A stretch of DNA of 64,000 nt, from NCBI RefSeq assembly GCF_003339505.1, contig NZ_QPIW01000001.1:434001-498000 (forward strand), given 5' to 3'. Both the position numbers and the translations under genes were made by a program. This document shows positions 35,458-44,983 of the stretch, piece after piece; the first letter of the stretch is position 1, and each line of letters begins with the position of its first letter. This stretch comes from Runella aurantiaca (GTDB lineage: Bacteria; Bacteroidota; Bacteroidia; Cytophagales; Spirosomataceae). A model generated the notes under the pieces. The model was not told the DNA's origin, made no database searches, and worked only from the letters and a program-made list of their open reading frames with translations.

Positions 35458-35492
35458 AAAAGGGCTGTTTCATACGTTGAGACAGCCCTTTT
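35458..35492 (+). terminator. Bidirectional terminator
   Basis: Perfect 11-base arms AAAAGGGCTGT (35458-35468) and ACAGCCCTTTT (35482-35492). It serves the aminotransferase gene and could also stop the convergent AraC gene. Confidence 0.8.
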
Positions 35493-35522
35493 GTGTTTAT
35501 TAAAGAATCTGAGAAATTCAAA

Positions 35523-35568
35523 AACGAGGTTTTGAGAAACCTCGACGCAGGTTGTGAGCAACCCGCGT
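35523..35568. repeat. Two-hairpin REP-like element, copy 1
   Basis: Two adjacent hairpins: CGAGGTTT-TGAG-AAACCTCG, then ACGCAGGTTG-TGAG-CAACCCGCGT (with a mismatch). A related pair with the same loops lies at 47145-47190 in the opposite module order, so this is probably a dispersed repeat. Confidence 0.55.
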
Positions 35569-35580
35569 CACCCCGCATCA

Positions 35581-36423
35581 TTAAACTAATTCCTTCTTGT
35601 ATTCCCTGGGTGTTTTACCCGTCACCGACTTAAAGGTTTTCGTAAAATGGGAAAGGTTATTAAACCCGTTGGTATAACACACATCCGTAACCGACGGGTT
35701 TTGGGTAAACATCTTACACGCTTGTTTTACCCGGTACTCATTCACAAAATCGGTGAAAGTCATTTGGGTTATTTTTTTGAAATAACGACAAAACGAAGGG
35801 ACGGTCAGGCTGGCCAAATCGGCAACGGTCTGTAAATCAATCTCACTGCGATAGTTTTTTTCGACAAACGCATAGATTTGTCGGATACGGGCCTCTTCCC
35901 GGTGGCTGTGCTCGTACGAAATTCCGTTTATTTTGAGCAAATTATATTCTTTTGTGGTAGCCAATTCCTGCAAAATCAGTAATAATTGAATGAGTCGTTC
36001 AAAGTAATTGAGCGACGGCATCCGCAACATTTGTGAGGCTACGTTTCGTTGGGTTTTTCCGTGAAAATTGAGGCCCTGTTTCGACAATTCAAAAAGACGT
36101 TTGATGGCGTGAAGTTCGGGACTTTGCAAAAAAGATTCTCCCAGAAAATCATGGCGTAACTGAATGACAATTTCTTCGTGCTCATTGTCGGCACCATAAC
36201 CAAAATTGAGGTGCGGAATATTGGGGCCAATAAACATCAAAGCGCCCTCTTCAAAGTGCGAAAGGTGCTGTCCGATGTGCCGCTTTCCTGTGCCTTTGTG
36301 GATATAAACGATTTCATATTCGGGGTGTTGGTGCCAAAAAAAACGATCTTCATGTGAGCGCCAGCGCAGTACTTTAAAAGAGCTTCCTTTGTCGGGGGTG
36401 ATGTTCTCGTACTCGGTTTTCAT
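35581..36423 (-). CDS. AraC-family regulator with cupin sensor
   Basis: About 280 residues from the Met at 36423 (the frame opens at 36450). The N-terminal cupin fold carries the HQHPEYEIVYIHKGTGKRHI pattern, with histidines that may bind a metal or sugar ligand, and the C-terminal double HTH ends with the family signature (DVCYTNGFNNLSHFTKTFKS and VTGKTPREYKK). This class usually switches on sugar-use genes. Divergent or isolated: no catabolic neighbour is visible, so its target is not clear. Confidence 0.92.
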   Translation of the reverse strand: MKTEYENITPDKGSSFKVLRWRSHEDRFFWHQHPEYEIVYIHKGTGKRHIGQHLSHFEEGALMFIGPNIPHLNFGYGADNEHEEIVIQLRHDFLGESFLQSPELHAIKRLFELSKQGLNFHGKTQRNVASQMLRMPSLNYFERLIQLLLILQELATTKEYNLLKINGISYEHSHREEARIRQIYAFVEKNYRSEIDLQTVADLASLTVPSFCRYFKKITQMTFTDFVNEYRVKQACKMFTQNPSVTDVCYTNGFNNLSHFTKTFKSVTGKTPREYKKELV

Positions 36424-36586
36424 GCTTGATTGTCGCGTATTCTTACACAAATATTGTCAAAATGTTAAAACAGAACAAATTGTGGAAAAAAGGGTATATT
36501 TATTTTAAGAAAGAAAAGGCGACATTTGTATCGTTGTCAGAGAAGCAATCACACTACTTTTCTCGCTAAAAACCTATGATGATATC

Positions 36587-36616
36587 AGAAAAAAGCGGCT
36601 TCGGTCGCTTTTTTCT
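36587..36616 (+). terminator. Intrinsic terminator in the gap before the SNF2 gene
   Basis: Perfect arms AGAAAAAAGCG (36587-36597) and CGCTTTTTTCT (36606-36616) around an 8-base loop. It lies on the plus strand between two divergent genes where no gene ends, so it must terminate either a short unannotated RNA starting in 36424-36586 or act as an attenuator upstream of 36745. The rest of 36424-36744 shows nothing else. Confidence 0.65.
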
Positions 36617-36744
36617 TTTAGTTGGATTCAATACTTGTTTGTAAGGTACTCCGGGCGTATATTTGTAAACGTTCGAAAAGTGGCTCTACTTTTTGGATGT
36701 AGGTTTTGGATAAATCTCTTCCTTTTGTTCGGTAAAATTTTAGT

Positions 36745-39690
36745 ATGAAAGTCGCTACTACTCAGCCTTTTTCAATTGTTTATTCTCTTTTTCAGCACGA
36801 GTATCTCGGGTATTTGTTTGGGTCTTACGTAGTGCAGGTCAATGGAAAAGGTGAACTCACGCTGCTAAATCAGATTGTTTCCTCCAAAAATGTGGCTGAA
36901 TTTTCGAAAGGATTAGATGAAAATGATTTTGAATTGGTGAAGGCCATTGATGCGATTCAGCAGGATACCATTTTTAAAAAATTCAACCCAAAAAAACTCC
37001 CCGCATTAGATTTTTTTCTGAAAGTATACGACCCCCAAAAAGGTGACAAACAGATACAAGAGGCCATTGCGGGCTACATTGAAAAGTGGAAAGTAGATAT
37101 ACTGGAGCGCCTGAAATCCAAGGATTTGTACGTGATGGGCTCCGACGGAAATCCTGCTTGGAAAAAAATTCAATGGATGCCTGAGCGGGCCAAAGTTTAT
37201 TTTCATTTTAAGCGGAACGAAGAAAATACGCATTATTATCCCAACATAAAATATGCGGGCGAACGCCTGAATATTCGAAATCAGAATGCGTTGCTGGTCT
37301 GTGATGAACCCGCGTGGCTGTTGATTCAGGACAAATTATACCATTTTGACCAATCGGTGGATGGGAAAAAAATACGCCCGTTTTTGACCAAACCCCAAAT
37401 CATTATTCCTCGCACGGTCGAAGAGCAGTATTTCCAGCGATTTGTGGTGCCTTTGGTGGCGGCTTATGAAGTGTATGCCGATGGGTTTGAGATAAAATAC
37501 GAGACCGCCGAGCTGATTCCCATTCTGCATCTGACGGAGCTGACGTCCACTTCAAATAAGGTGGCCACGTTGTTTGAACCGACGGATGATGACGACACCC
37601 TTGCCACCGACGACACGTCGCAAGTAGTGCTTGAATTGTCGTTTCGGTACGGAAATTTCTTGTTTAAATTTGATAGTTTTGCGGCCAATGCCAACGTGAG
37701 TTTAGAAAAAAGCGGAGATTCTTACCTCTTTCATAAAGTGAGGCGGGACATTCGCGTCGAAAAAGCCAAGGTGCTGTTGCTCAAAGGTTTGGGGTTGGAT
37801 ATGTTGCAGGGGCGCAAAAAAATGGCCCGAAGCGAGGCCTTTGAATGGCTCAGAACCCACCATTTTACGTTGAAAGAAGCGGGAATTCAGATTCGGCAGA
37901 GTGCCGAAAACGGGAAGCAGTACTTTTTGGGGTATTCCTCCATTGATATTTCGTTTGAAGAAGGTCGCGATTGGTTTGACATCTACGCCAAGGTACGTTT
38001 CGGAGAGTTTGAGATTCCGTTTATAAAGCTTAAAAACCTGATTTTGGCCCGTAAAAAGGAATTTACGTTGCCCAACGGTGAGATAGCTATTATCCCAGAA
38101 GCGTGGCTGACGGCGTATTCCGAACTGTTTGCATTTGCCGAATATGACCCTGACAGTCAGCAGTTTTTGTTGCGTAAGCACCACTTGGCCCTCGTTCAGG
38201 AATTTGCGGAAGATAGCCTCGCCAAGGTAATCATGAGCCGTAAATTGGAACAACTGCGCGACTTTAAGGAAATCGACGAAAATCCGTTGCCCGAAGGTTT
38301 TGTGGGTACCTTGCGCCCGTATCAAAAAGCGGGGTATGACTGGATTAATTTCTTGAATAGCTATCGTTTTGGCGGTTGTTTGGCCGACGACATGGGCTTG
38401 GGCAAGACCGTGACCACCTTGGCCCTGTTGCAGTACCAAAAAGAGAAAGGAGCCAATCGACCTTCGCTGCTGGTGATGCCAACGTCGCTGTTGTACAACT
38501 GGCAACTGGAGGCGCGACGTTTTACGCCCCAATTGCGGGTATTGGTCTATACTGGCACTTACCGCGATAAAAATCCTCGTCAGTTCGACGATTACGATTT
38601 GATTCTGACCTCCTACGGCATCGTGCGTATTGACATCGATATGCTGAAAAACTATCCATTTCATTACATTATTTTGGATGAATCGCAGGCCATCAAAAAC
38701 CCATCGTCGCACATTACCAAGGCTGTGATGCAGTTGGATGCCCGCAATCGGTTGATTTTAACGGGAACGCCACTCGAAAATACGACCATGGATTTGTGGA
38801 CGCAAATGACTTTTGTGAACCCCGGTTTGTTGGGTAGTCAATCGTATTTTAGGTCGCATTTTCAGGTGCCGATTGAAAAACACAACGACGAAAAGCGCTC
38901 GCAAAAGCTGTATGCCCTGATAAAACCGTTTTTGTTGCGCCGGCATAAGTCGCAGGTTGCCTTGGATTTACCTCCCAAAGTGGAGAGTGTCCATTATTGC
39001 GACATGGTGGAGGAGCAGGAGCAGCGCTACGAAGAGACCAAGTCGTATTATCGTAACTATATTTTAGAACAGATTGAGGAAGAAGGCATTGCCAAGTCGC
39101 AGATTATAGTATTACAGGGGTTGACGAAGCTGCGACAACTTGCCAATCACCCACGCATGATTGATGAAGAATATGAGGGCGAATCGGGCAAGTTGGAAGA
39201 AATTCAAGCAAAGTTGGAAGAGTTGTTGGCAGGAGACCATAAGGTGTTGATATTCAGTCAATTTATTCGCCATCTTACCATTTTACGGCGTTATCTGGAT
39301 ACGCGCGGCATTCGGTACGCGTATCTGGATGGCTCCACGACCGACCGTCAGGCTCAAGTAGAACTTTTTCAGGAAAATGATGAAATAAAAATCTTCCTCA
39401 TTTCGCTCCGGGCGGGGGGCTTGGGCTTGAATCTCACAGCCGCCGATTACGTATTTATTTTGGACCCGTGGTGGAACCCGGCCATTGAGGCGCAGGCCAT
39501 TGACCGCGCCCACCGCATTGGGCAGCAACGGACCGTTTTTACCTACAAATTCATTACCAAAAACTCGGTAGAAGAAAAAATTCTGGACTTGCAGCGAAGC
39601 AAGCAAAAACTTTTCAACGAACTGATTACCACCGAAGAAAGCTTTGTAAAATCCCTGACCAAAGAGGATATTATTGATTTGTTGGCGTAG
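36745..39690 (+). CDS. SNF2-family DNA helicase/translocase
   Basis: A 981-residue member of the bacterial SNF2 class (HepA/RapA-like), which moves along duplex DNA using ATP to remodel nucleoprotein. Seen: Q-region GTLRPYQKAGYDWINFL, Walker A ADDMGLGKT (about residues 547-555), LLVMPTSLLYNW, DESQ box YIILDESQAIKNPS, LTGTPLENTTMDLWTQM, and C-terminal helicase motifs VLIFSQFIRHL, YLDGSTTDRQAQV, LRAGGLGLNLTAADYV and AIDRAHRIGQQRTV. The first ~520 residues have no helicase motifs and probably form a family-specific N-terminal domain. Full length, no damage. Single-gene unit. Confidence 0.95.
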   Translation: MKVATTQPFSIVYSLFQHEYLGYLFGSYVVQVNGKGELTLLNQIVSSKNVAEFSKGLDENDFELVKAIDAIQQDTIFKKFNPKKLPALDFFLKVYDPQKGDKQIQEAIAGYIEKWKVDILERLKSKDLYVMGSDGNPAWKKIQWMPERAKVYFHFKRNEENTHYYPNIKYAGERLNIRNQNALLVCDEPAWLLIQDKLYHFDQSVDGKKIRPFLTKPQIIIPRTVEEQYFQRFVVPLVAAYEVYADGFEIKYETAELIPILHLTELTSTSNKVATLFEPTDDDDTLATDDTSQVVLELSFRYGNFLFKFDSFAANANVSLEKSGDSYLFHKVRRDIRVEKAKVLLLKGLGLDMLQGRKKMARSEAFEWLRTHHFTLKEAGIQIRQSAENGKQYFLGYSSIDISFEEGRDWFDIYAKVRFGEFEIPFIKLKNLILARKKEFTLPNGEIAIIPEAWLTAYSELFAFAEYDPDSQQFLLRKHHLALVQEFAEDSLAKVIMSRKLEQLRDFKEIDENPLPEGFVGTLRPYQKAGYDWINFLNSYRFGGCLADDMGLGKTVTTLALLQYQKEKGANRPSLLVMPTSLLYNWQLEARRFTPQLRVLVYTGTYRDKNPRQFDDYDLILTSYGIVRIDIDMLKNYPFHYIILDESQAIKNPSSHITKAVMQLDARNRLILTGTPLENTTMDLWTQMTFVNPGLLGSQSYFRSHFQVPIEKHNDEKRSQKLYALIKPFLLRRHKSQVALDLPPKVESVHYCDMVEEQEQRYEETKSYYRNYILEQIEEEGIAKSQIIVLQGLTKLRQLANHPRMIDEEYEGESGKLEEIQAKLEELLAGDHKVLIFSQFIRHLTILRRYLDTRGIRYAYLDGSTTDRQAQVELFQENDEIKIFLISLRAGGLGLNLTAADYVFILDPWWNPAIEAQAIDRAHRIGQQRTVFTYKFITKNSVEEKILDLQRSKQKLFNELITTEESFVKSLTKEDIIDLLA

Positions 39691-39769
39691 GGTGACGCAG
39701 ATTTGGCATGAAAAGGGAAGCCTGGAACTTCCCTATTGTCAATGTGCTGTTATGCGTTTGGTTTTTCTG

Positions 39770-40096
39770 TTAGGTGAGTTTAACAAAATCGTCTTCGAGT
39801 TTTACGTTAAAATTAATTTCTGCTTTCAATGCCCTAAAAACTTTTAAAACGGTATCAATTGTCGCACTGTTAGCACTGCTTTCCAGTTTAGAAATTTGAG
39901 CCTTCTGCACCCCAACGAGTTTACCAAGTTCTTCCTGTGTCAAGTGGCGTTTTTGTCTCGCAGATTTAATCATTTTCCCCAACACATCCATGCGAAGTTC
40001 GTATTCGTATTCGTCACGGTCAGTGGTCCCAACTTTGCCGATATAACTGTCCTTCATTTCGGTTAGTGAATAGGTCTTGATTTCTTCCGTTGCCAT
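39770..40096 (-). CDS. higA: HigA-like antitoxin (XRE helix-turn-helix)
   Basis: A 108-residue antitoxin with an XRE/Cro helix-turn-helix, IKSARQKRHLTQEELGKLVG then VQKAQISKLESS. It should bind the toxin encoded upstream and repress the shared promoter. The toxin gene precedes it by 4 bases (toxin-first order, usual for HigBA). N-terminal ~45 residues precede the HTH. Confidence 0.9.
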   Translation of the reverse strand: MATEEIKTYSLTEMKDSYIGKVGTTDRDEYEYELRMDVLGKMIKSARQKRHLTQEELGKLVGVQKAQISKLESSANSATIDTVLKVFRALKAEINFNVKLEDDFVKLT

Positions 40097-40100
40097 ATGA

Positions 40101-40442
40101 TTACTTTTTTGATTTATTTTGAAAATACCTATCTCTCAGCTTTTCTGCTCGGACAATTTCATTCGCTGGCACTTTATCAACCTTTTTTATGAAACCGTGG
40201 GTAGCAATTACCAGTGTTGCTTTGTTGTCTGACTTGTCCCAAAATGCAAGCAACCTGATTTGAAGTCCTGCAAATTTTGTCCGAAGTTCCCAAATGTCAT
40301 TTTGTAGTTTCTTGAACAATTTCGGATCGTTCGTCTGTTCAGCAAGATCAATATTGTATAATATTTTTTTGATGGTCTTTGGGTCAAGCTCACCTATAAA
40401 CTCGTTTGCTTCTTCCATAAACCTTGTCTCAAAATACCTCAT
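40101..40442 (-). CDS. higB: HigB-like toxin (RelE/phage Gp49 family)
   Basis: A 113-residue RelE-superfamily mRNA-cleaving toxin. Seen: KKLQNDIWELRTKFAGLQIR (the basic, substrate-facing helix-strand), LLAFWDKSDNKATLVIATHG and a late FIKKVDKVPANEIVRAEKL, all typical of the Gp49-like HigB group. Full length. It is the first gene of a two-gene operon with the HTH antitoxin 4 bases downstream. Acts in the cytoplasm on ribosome-bound mRNA. Confidence 0.9.
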   Translation of the reverse strand: MRYFETRFMEEANEFIGELDPKTIKKILYNIDLAEQTNDPKLFKKLQNDIWELRTKFAGLQIRLLAFWDKSDNKATLVIATHGFIKKVDKVPANEIVRAEKLRDRYFQNKSKK

Positions 40443-40565
40443 TTGTAATGTAGATGATAAACGTCACTAAAATAAGTAAAGTTTCTAAATTTGGAAACAA
40501 AAATTTGCAATGTTGGTCGTAGGTCGACTTTTAAGCGGATGCAAAAACCCTATTAGTACTCGTTT

Positions 40566-41142
40566 TTATTTCCACTTATCGAACTCTATACCATAAATGC
40601 TCAACCCCCGCTCATAAATATTCCCTAAATCAAGCGAAGTTCTAATATCTAAGATTTCATTTTTCTCATTCAATGCAATGAGGGAATACCAACTTTCCTC
40701 TAAAATCATTTTCCTGATAATTAATGTAGCTGGTCGCGGTTTTGGAACTGCTTTAAAAGTTCCACGAACTTTTTTCTGCCTGCTATGGCCGCGCCAACTG
40801 GTATCAAGTTTGTAATGGGGTAAATAATCAGTTGAATATATTACCTCATGTGAAATGCCTCTAAACTCGTCAAGCAGTTCAAAGAATAGCCATAAGGCCT
40901 CTTCCTTATCTTCTCGTTGGTCCTCAATCATATGCGCCCAACCACTTGTCGACTCATAATAATTTAGTCTTTTGGCAATCCATCCAGTCATGGAAGTCAT
41001 CAAAGTTGGGTTGTTCAATTTCCGAGGATTGAAAATTAGTCGCGAAAGAAAAACCTGATAGAAAAGAATCAAGATGAGTCGGACTGTGATATCCGATATA
41101 CATTCCTGGCCTGGGTCTTATTTTGTCTAAAAGTTTGAGCAT
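40566..41142 (-). pseudogene. Conserved hypothetical gene broken by a 4-base duplication
   Basis: The N-terminal part starts MLKLLDKIRPRPGMYIGYHS at 41142 and continues ATNFQSSEIEQPNFDDFHDW, matching a common bacterial pattern (x-x-L-L-x-x-I-R-x-R-P-x-M-Y-I-G). It then goes out of frame and ends early. The other frame picks up at IAKRLNYYESTSGWAHMI and runs to the stop at 40566. At the switch the plus strand has TCCATCCA (40979-40986), i.e. a tandem TGGA-TGGA on the coding strand. Removing one 4-base unit restores a continuous protein of about 190 residues (DFHDW-IAKRLNYY). Function of the family is unknown. Confidence 0.75.
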
Positions 41143-41205
41143 GTCTTTGCTTACCGTTAAAAAAGTATATGAAAGACCACAGATTGCAATACCCCCTCAA
41201 AAAAC

Positions 41206-43377
41206 TCACCTCAAAATCAACAAATTCCCCCGAAAGATATGCCCTTCGGATTGGGTACGAATTTGGTACGCGTAGTTTCCTGACGGCAACGAAATCCCGT
41301 TGAATGTACCGTCGAAAGGCTGTTTGTTGTTCTTTGTAGAATTGTAAATGGCGTGTCCCCACCGGTCAAAAATCTTGATTTCAGCCGCTGGAAATTCCTC
41401 CAATCCTCGGGGCTCCCAAGTATCGTTGATTCCGTCGCCGTTGGGAGTAAAGGCATCGGGAATATAGACCCCCTGCACGATGTTGACCGTAATGGTATCT
41501 TTACTTGTACAACCATTGGAACTGCTGACGGTGAGTTGATATGAGGTGGTTTGCTCAGGGTTTGCGTAAGGACTGGCAACGGCGGACGACGACAGCCCCA
41601 AGGCGGGCGTCCATTGAAAATTAAAGCCATTGGAGGCGTCCAGTGCGTTATTTTGATTCAACTGCACTCCCCCAACCGATGAAATGAATTGGTCGGGACC
41701 CAATTCGAGCGGAGGCGAGGCGAGCACAACGGCGGTCTCGATGACGGTGCCCGTTAGGCAGGCCTTGGGGTCGTCGAGTAGGTAAGAAATCGGGTGCGCT
41801 CCCACGCCCGCATTTTTGGGTGAAAAGGCATTTTTGTTCACACCATCACCGCTGAATTTACCCCCCGCTGGCGTGCCAATCAACGCAACTAAATTCGTGT
41901 CATTGCTGCACCTGACGGGAATCACGTTGATGCTTACTTTAACGGTGCTATCCAATCTAATACTTAGCGGAGTGGATTGCCCTTGGCAGCCGTTTTGGTC
42001 GGTAATGGCTACGGCGTATTGCCCTATCTGCGTTACTTTAAAGGTTGAATCAGTTGCCCCCGCGATGGCCACACTATCGCGAAGCCATTGAAACTTGACC
42101 GATGGCTCGGAGGTCAAGGTCGATAGTTTTAGAGAGCCACCAGAGCACAACAAGCCGCTTGGCACGGAAGATTCAATCAACACTTTTGGGTTGGGCACAA
42201 TCGTGATGAAGGCAGGCGACGAGGTATTGGTGTTACAGGCCCCTTTTTTTGTCAACGTTACGGTGTAGGCGCCACCTTCTTTTACCACCAAAATAGAATC
42301 TTTTTGTCCCGCAATCACGGCCCCGTCTTTGAACCATTCGTAAGTAATATTAGGCTGTCTGGCCCCTGCATTGAGCTGAACGGCTTTGCCATCGCAGACC
42401 TTGGCAGAAGCCACGGCGCTGGGGCGATTCACCTCGCTGATTCGAATGGTGGCAGGCGGAGGCGTAAGGCAATCTTCCACTTTGATTTGGTATTCGCGGT
42501 ATATTTCGCTCAACGGAACACCGTTGCGGCTGTGTTTGATTAAAAAACCGACGGAGTAGACCCCTGCTTTGGTAGGTTTTGCCGAGATGGATAAATTAGC
42601 AATTCCTTGGGCGGTGATCCAAAACATGTTCGGCAGGTAAAAATTCCCCCCAGGCAACATTTGATTTTGGGAGAATCCCGCTTTCCAATCCACGGTTCGG
42701 TAGCGAACTTTGGCGGTTGAATCACCCGTAAGTGGAGAGGTGTTTTGGAGAAGGATGGTGTAATTTCCGAGTCCTAGGCCTGTTTTGATCGGATTGGAGC
42801 CTACTTGGAGACTGAAATTAGTGTTTTCGTTGGTACAAAAATAATTGAATGAATCGGGGGTCCACTGCGGCGTGGTTTTACCCGGTTCTAGGGTATCAAA
42901 ATATTCCCATAGGTACTGAGGTGAAAACCAATGATAGAGTACAATGTTGGAAGATACGACGTTTTCGGTGGGGTTTCGGTTGCCGACGGGATTGTTAATA
43001 ATGTAGTAACCGTCGGGGTCAGAATATTTATCGGGTTTGAGAATTAAGCTTTGGTTGTAATGGACAAATATATAGTCTGTCTTTTCGCTTTTGTTGCAGG
43101 CAGTGGCTGATTTTGTACCGCTTATGTCTTTGCTTTTGTCGGCAAAAAACGTTTCAATTAGTTCATTGTCTTTTTTTCGATAAATGCCAAAACGGAGACG
43201 ATTCGGGAGGGCTTCATAACCCGCTTGGTCGGCAAAGAAAGTACAGCCCACTTCATAAGCATAGGCAGTATTTGTAGACTGATAGCGCCGGTCAATCTGC
43301 CCTCCAAAGATGCGTTGAGCCTGTGCCACCAAACACAAACCTACCAAACCAAAGGCCAAAAAAATAGAGTAGCGCAT
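41206..43377 (-). CDS. Secreted multi-domain protein with T9SS type-B sorting domain
   Basis: About 723 residues from the Met at 43377, which begins a good signal peptide (MRYSIFLAFGLVGLCLVAQA); an upstream in-frame start at 43413 would spoil it. A ~300-residue N-terminal region is followed by several PKD/Ig-like units (each with YEWFKDG or FQWLRDS) and a C-terminal gliding-motility-associated sorting domain (IPDAFTPNGDGINDTWEPRG then FDRWGHAIY and the closing LPSGNYAYQI). The C-terminal domain directs export through the type IX system, so the protein is secreted or surface-bound. Confidence 0.93.
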   Translation of the reverse strand: MRYSIFLAFGLVGLCLVAQAQRIFGGQIDRRYQSTNTAYAYEVGCTFFADQAGYEALPNRLRFGIYRKKDNELIETFFADKSKDISGTKSATACNKSEKTDYIFVHYNQSLILKPDKYSDPDGYYIINNPVGNRNPTENVVSSNIVLYHWFSPQYLWEYFDTLEPGKTTPQWTPDSFNYFCTNENTNFSLQVGSNPIKTGLGLGNYTILLQNTSPLTGDSTAKVRYRTVDWKAGFSQNQMLPGGNFYLPNMFWITAQGIANLSISAKPTKAGVYSVGFLIKHSRNGVPLSEIYREYQIKVEDCLTPPPATIRISEVNRPSAVASAKVCDGKAVQLNAGARQPNITYEWFKDGAVIAGQKDSILVVKEGGAYTVTLTKKGACNTNTSSPAFITIVPNPKVLIESSVPSGLLCSGGSLKLSTLTSEPSVKFQWLRDSVAIAGATDSTFKVTQIGQYAVAITDQNGCQGQSTPLSIRLDSTVKVSINVIPVRCSNDTNLVALIGTPAGGKFSGDGVNKNAFSPKNAGVGAHPISYLLDDPKACLTGTVIETAVVLASPPLELGPDQFISSVGGVQLNQNNALDASNGFNFQWTPALGLSSSAVASPYANPEQTTSYQLTVSSSNGCTSKDTITVNIVQGVYIPDAFTPNGDGINDTWEPRGLEEFPAAEIKIFDRWGHAIYNSTKNNKQPFDGTFNGISLPSGNYAYQIRTQSEGHIFRGNLLILR

Positions 43378-43516
43378 TCGTTGTTTATTGAGACCGAATG
43401 TCAAATTTAACAAAAAAAGATAAACATCGGTGACTACTCGGCAAAGTTAAAAACAGAATTATTCAAGGGTTTGTTATAAAAAAAATGCAAAATTTGCGCT
43501 AAAAAGGCATTTATTT

Positions 43517-44119
43517 ATGCAACGTTTGGACCTTCAATTTTATCAAAAATACGAAACATTATCTTTGGCAAAACAGCTGTTGGGCTGTGAGTTGGTACAC
43601 GAAAGTCCCGAAGGGCGCACCGCGGGCATCATCGTAGAAACCGAAGCCTACCTGACAGGAGACCCCGCTTGCCACGCCTACCGAAAAAAAACGGTACGAA
43701 ACGCTGCCATGTTTGGCCCGGCAGGTTCGGTGTATGTGTACCTGATTTATGGTATGTATCACTGCGTCAACATCGTCAGTGCCGAAGAAGGAAAAGGGGA
43801 AGCGGTGTTGATTCGCGCTTTGGAACCTACCGAGGGGATTGAATTGATGGAACTCCGACGGGCAGAAAGAAAGTGGCACAAGTCGATGGCGTTTTCGCTA
43901 CGTGAACTTTGCAGCGGGCCGGCAAAACTGGTGCAGGCCATGGGAATTAGCCTCGCGGGTCACAATGGTAGCTCGCTTTTGGACGATGCTCTCTACATTA
44001 CTCCCCCAAAACAGACTGATTTTGAGGTGGTAACCACGACGCGCATCGGCATTACGCAAGGGGCAGATTTGCCGTATCGTTTTTACATCAAAGGAAACCG
44101 CTTTGTGAGTAAAAAATAA
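43517..44119 (+). CDS. 3-methyladenine DNA glycosylase (AAG/MPG family)
   Basis: A 200-residue alkylbase DNA glycosylase of the eukaryotic-like AAG fold. Seen: [12 protein letters not shown], the catalytic [15 protein letters not shown] (Glu activates water), [25 protein letters not shown], and [11 protein letters not shown]. It removes alkylated purines, fitting the Ogt repair gene some 9 kb away. Full length. Single-gene unit, convergent with the phosphatase at 44138 with only 18 bases between. Confidence 0.95.
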   Translation: MQRLDLQFYQKYETLSLAKQLLGCELVHESPEGRTAGIIVETEAYLTGDPACHAYRKKTVRNAAMFGPAGSVYVYLIYGMYHCVNIVSAEEGKGEAVLIRALEPTEGIELMELRRAERKWHKSMAFSLRELCSGPAKLVQAMGISLAGHNGSSLLDDALYITPPKQTDFEVVTTTRIGITQGADLPYRFYIKGNRFVSKK

Positions 44120-44137
44120 TTGCCGTGAGTGGTTATC

Positions 44138-44869
44138 CTAAAGTTTCGCATTTAACCACTCGGTATTTTCAATCAGGCGCACTAATTTGCTGTGCGAAGA
44201 GATTCCCTTGAGTGCTTCCAAATGACGGCTGTGGTGCAAATCCGTTCCTAAAAAAGACGCCTGTTTGTTCTGAACAAGTTGTTGACCCATCGCTTGGGTG
44301 TGTTTTCCGTAATAACCCACTAATGAAAGCAAGTTTACCTGCAACAAACAGCCGAGCGATTTTATTCGCTCAAAGTCGTTCATGGATAGATAATTATACC
44401 GTTCGGGATGGGCCAGAATCGGAATCAGGCCTTGCGCCTGAATTTTAAAAATCGTGTTTTCGTAATTAAGCGTCGGTGCCACGTACGACATTTCAACCAG
44501 CACGTAGCGGTTGGCAATGGGAATCAACTGGTCATTTTCCAGCAGGGTATCAAACCCATCGTCTAGCATGTATTCAGCCGACGCCTCCAGTTTAATTTTC
44601 AAACCTGCGGCGGTGATTTCCTCGTTTACCCTAGCGGCGAGGGCCTTGATGTTGTTGGGTTTGTTGGGGTATAATTCCCGCATTACGTGCGGCGTAGTTA
44701 TCACTTTTTGATACCCCAGCGCCTCCAATTCGGTGAGGTAGTGGAGCGTGGTGGGCATATCGGGGCTTCCATCGTCAATTCCGGGCAATAAATGGGAGTG
44801 CATATCGGTCGCTAGCCATTTAAAAATTCGGTGTGTGTTTCCGGAAAATAGACGTTGAAGAAAAGACAT
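44138..44869 (-). CDS. PHP-type tyrosine phosphatase (CpsB/YwqE-like)
   Basis: A 243-residue PHP-fold metal-dependent phosphatase. Seen: DMHSHLLPGIDDGSPDM, ITTPHVMRELYPN, EASAEYMLD, ILAHPERYNYL and a late GTDLHHSRH, which together supply the metal-binding histidines and acids. Relatives act on phosphotyrosine of capsule/exopolysaccharide kinases. No capsule gene is adjacent, so its partner is unclear. Confidence 0.92.
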   Translation of the reverse strand: MSFLQRLFSGNTHRIFKWLATDMHSHLLPGIDDGSPDMPTTLHYLTELEALGYQKVITTPHVMRELYPNKPNNIKALAARVNEEITAAGLKIKLEASAEYMLDDGFDTLLENDQLIPIANRYVLVEMSYVAPTLNYENTIFKIQAQGLIPILAHPERYNYLSMNDFERIKSLGCLLQVNLLSLVGYYGKHTQAMGQQLVQNKQASFLGTDLHHSRHLEALKGISSHSKLVRLIENTEWLNAKL

Positions 44870-44983
44870 AATTAAGAACGAATTGGAAATATAAATTTAA
44901 AAATTCCCGTCTGTTTTTACTCAAATGAATGGGGAGACTCGAAGGGTTTTAAATGATGAAAGTACGATAATCTTCCGAAATAA

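Noticed and set aside
37702-38712. 336-residue frame antisense to the SNF2 gene
   Set aside because: Fully inside the SNF2 coding region with all its motifs intact on the other strand; no start or promoter evidence.
40443-40565. Cassette-like repeat next to the HigBA pair
   Set aside because: The gap has none of the shared pieces of elements A and B.
41353-43410. Several short plus-strand frames opposite the T9SS substrate gene
   Set aside because: Antisense shadows; the minus-strand protein has clear domains along its whole length.
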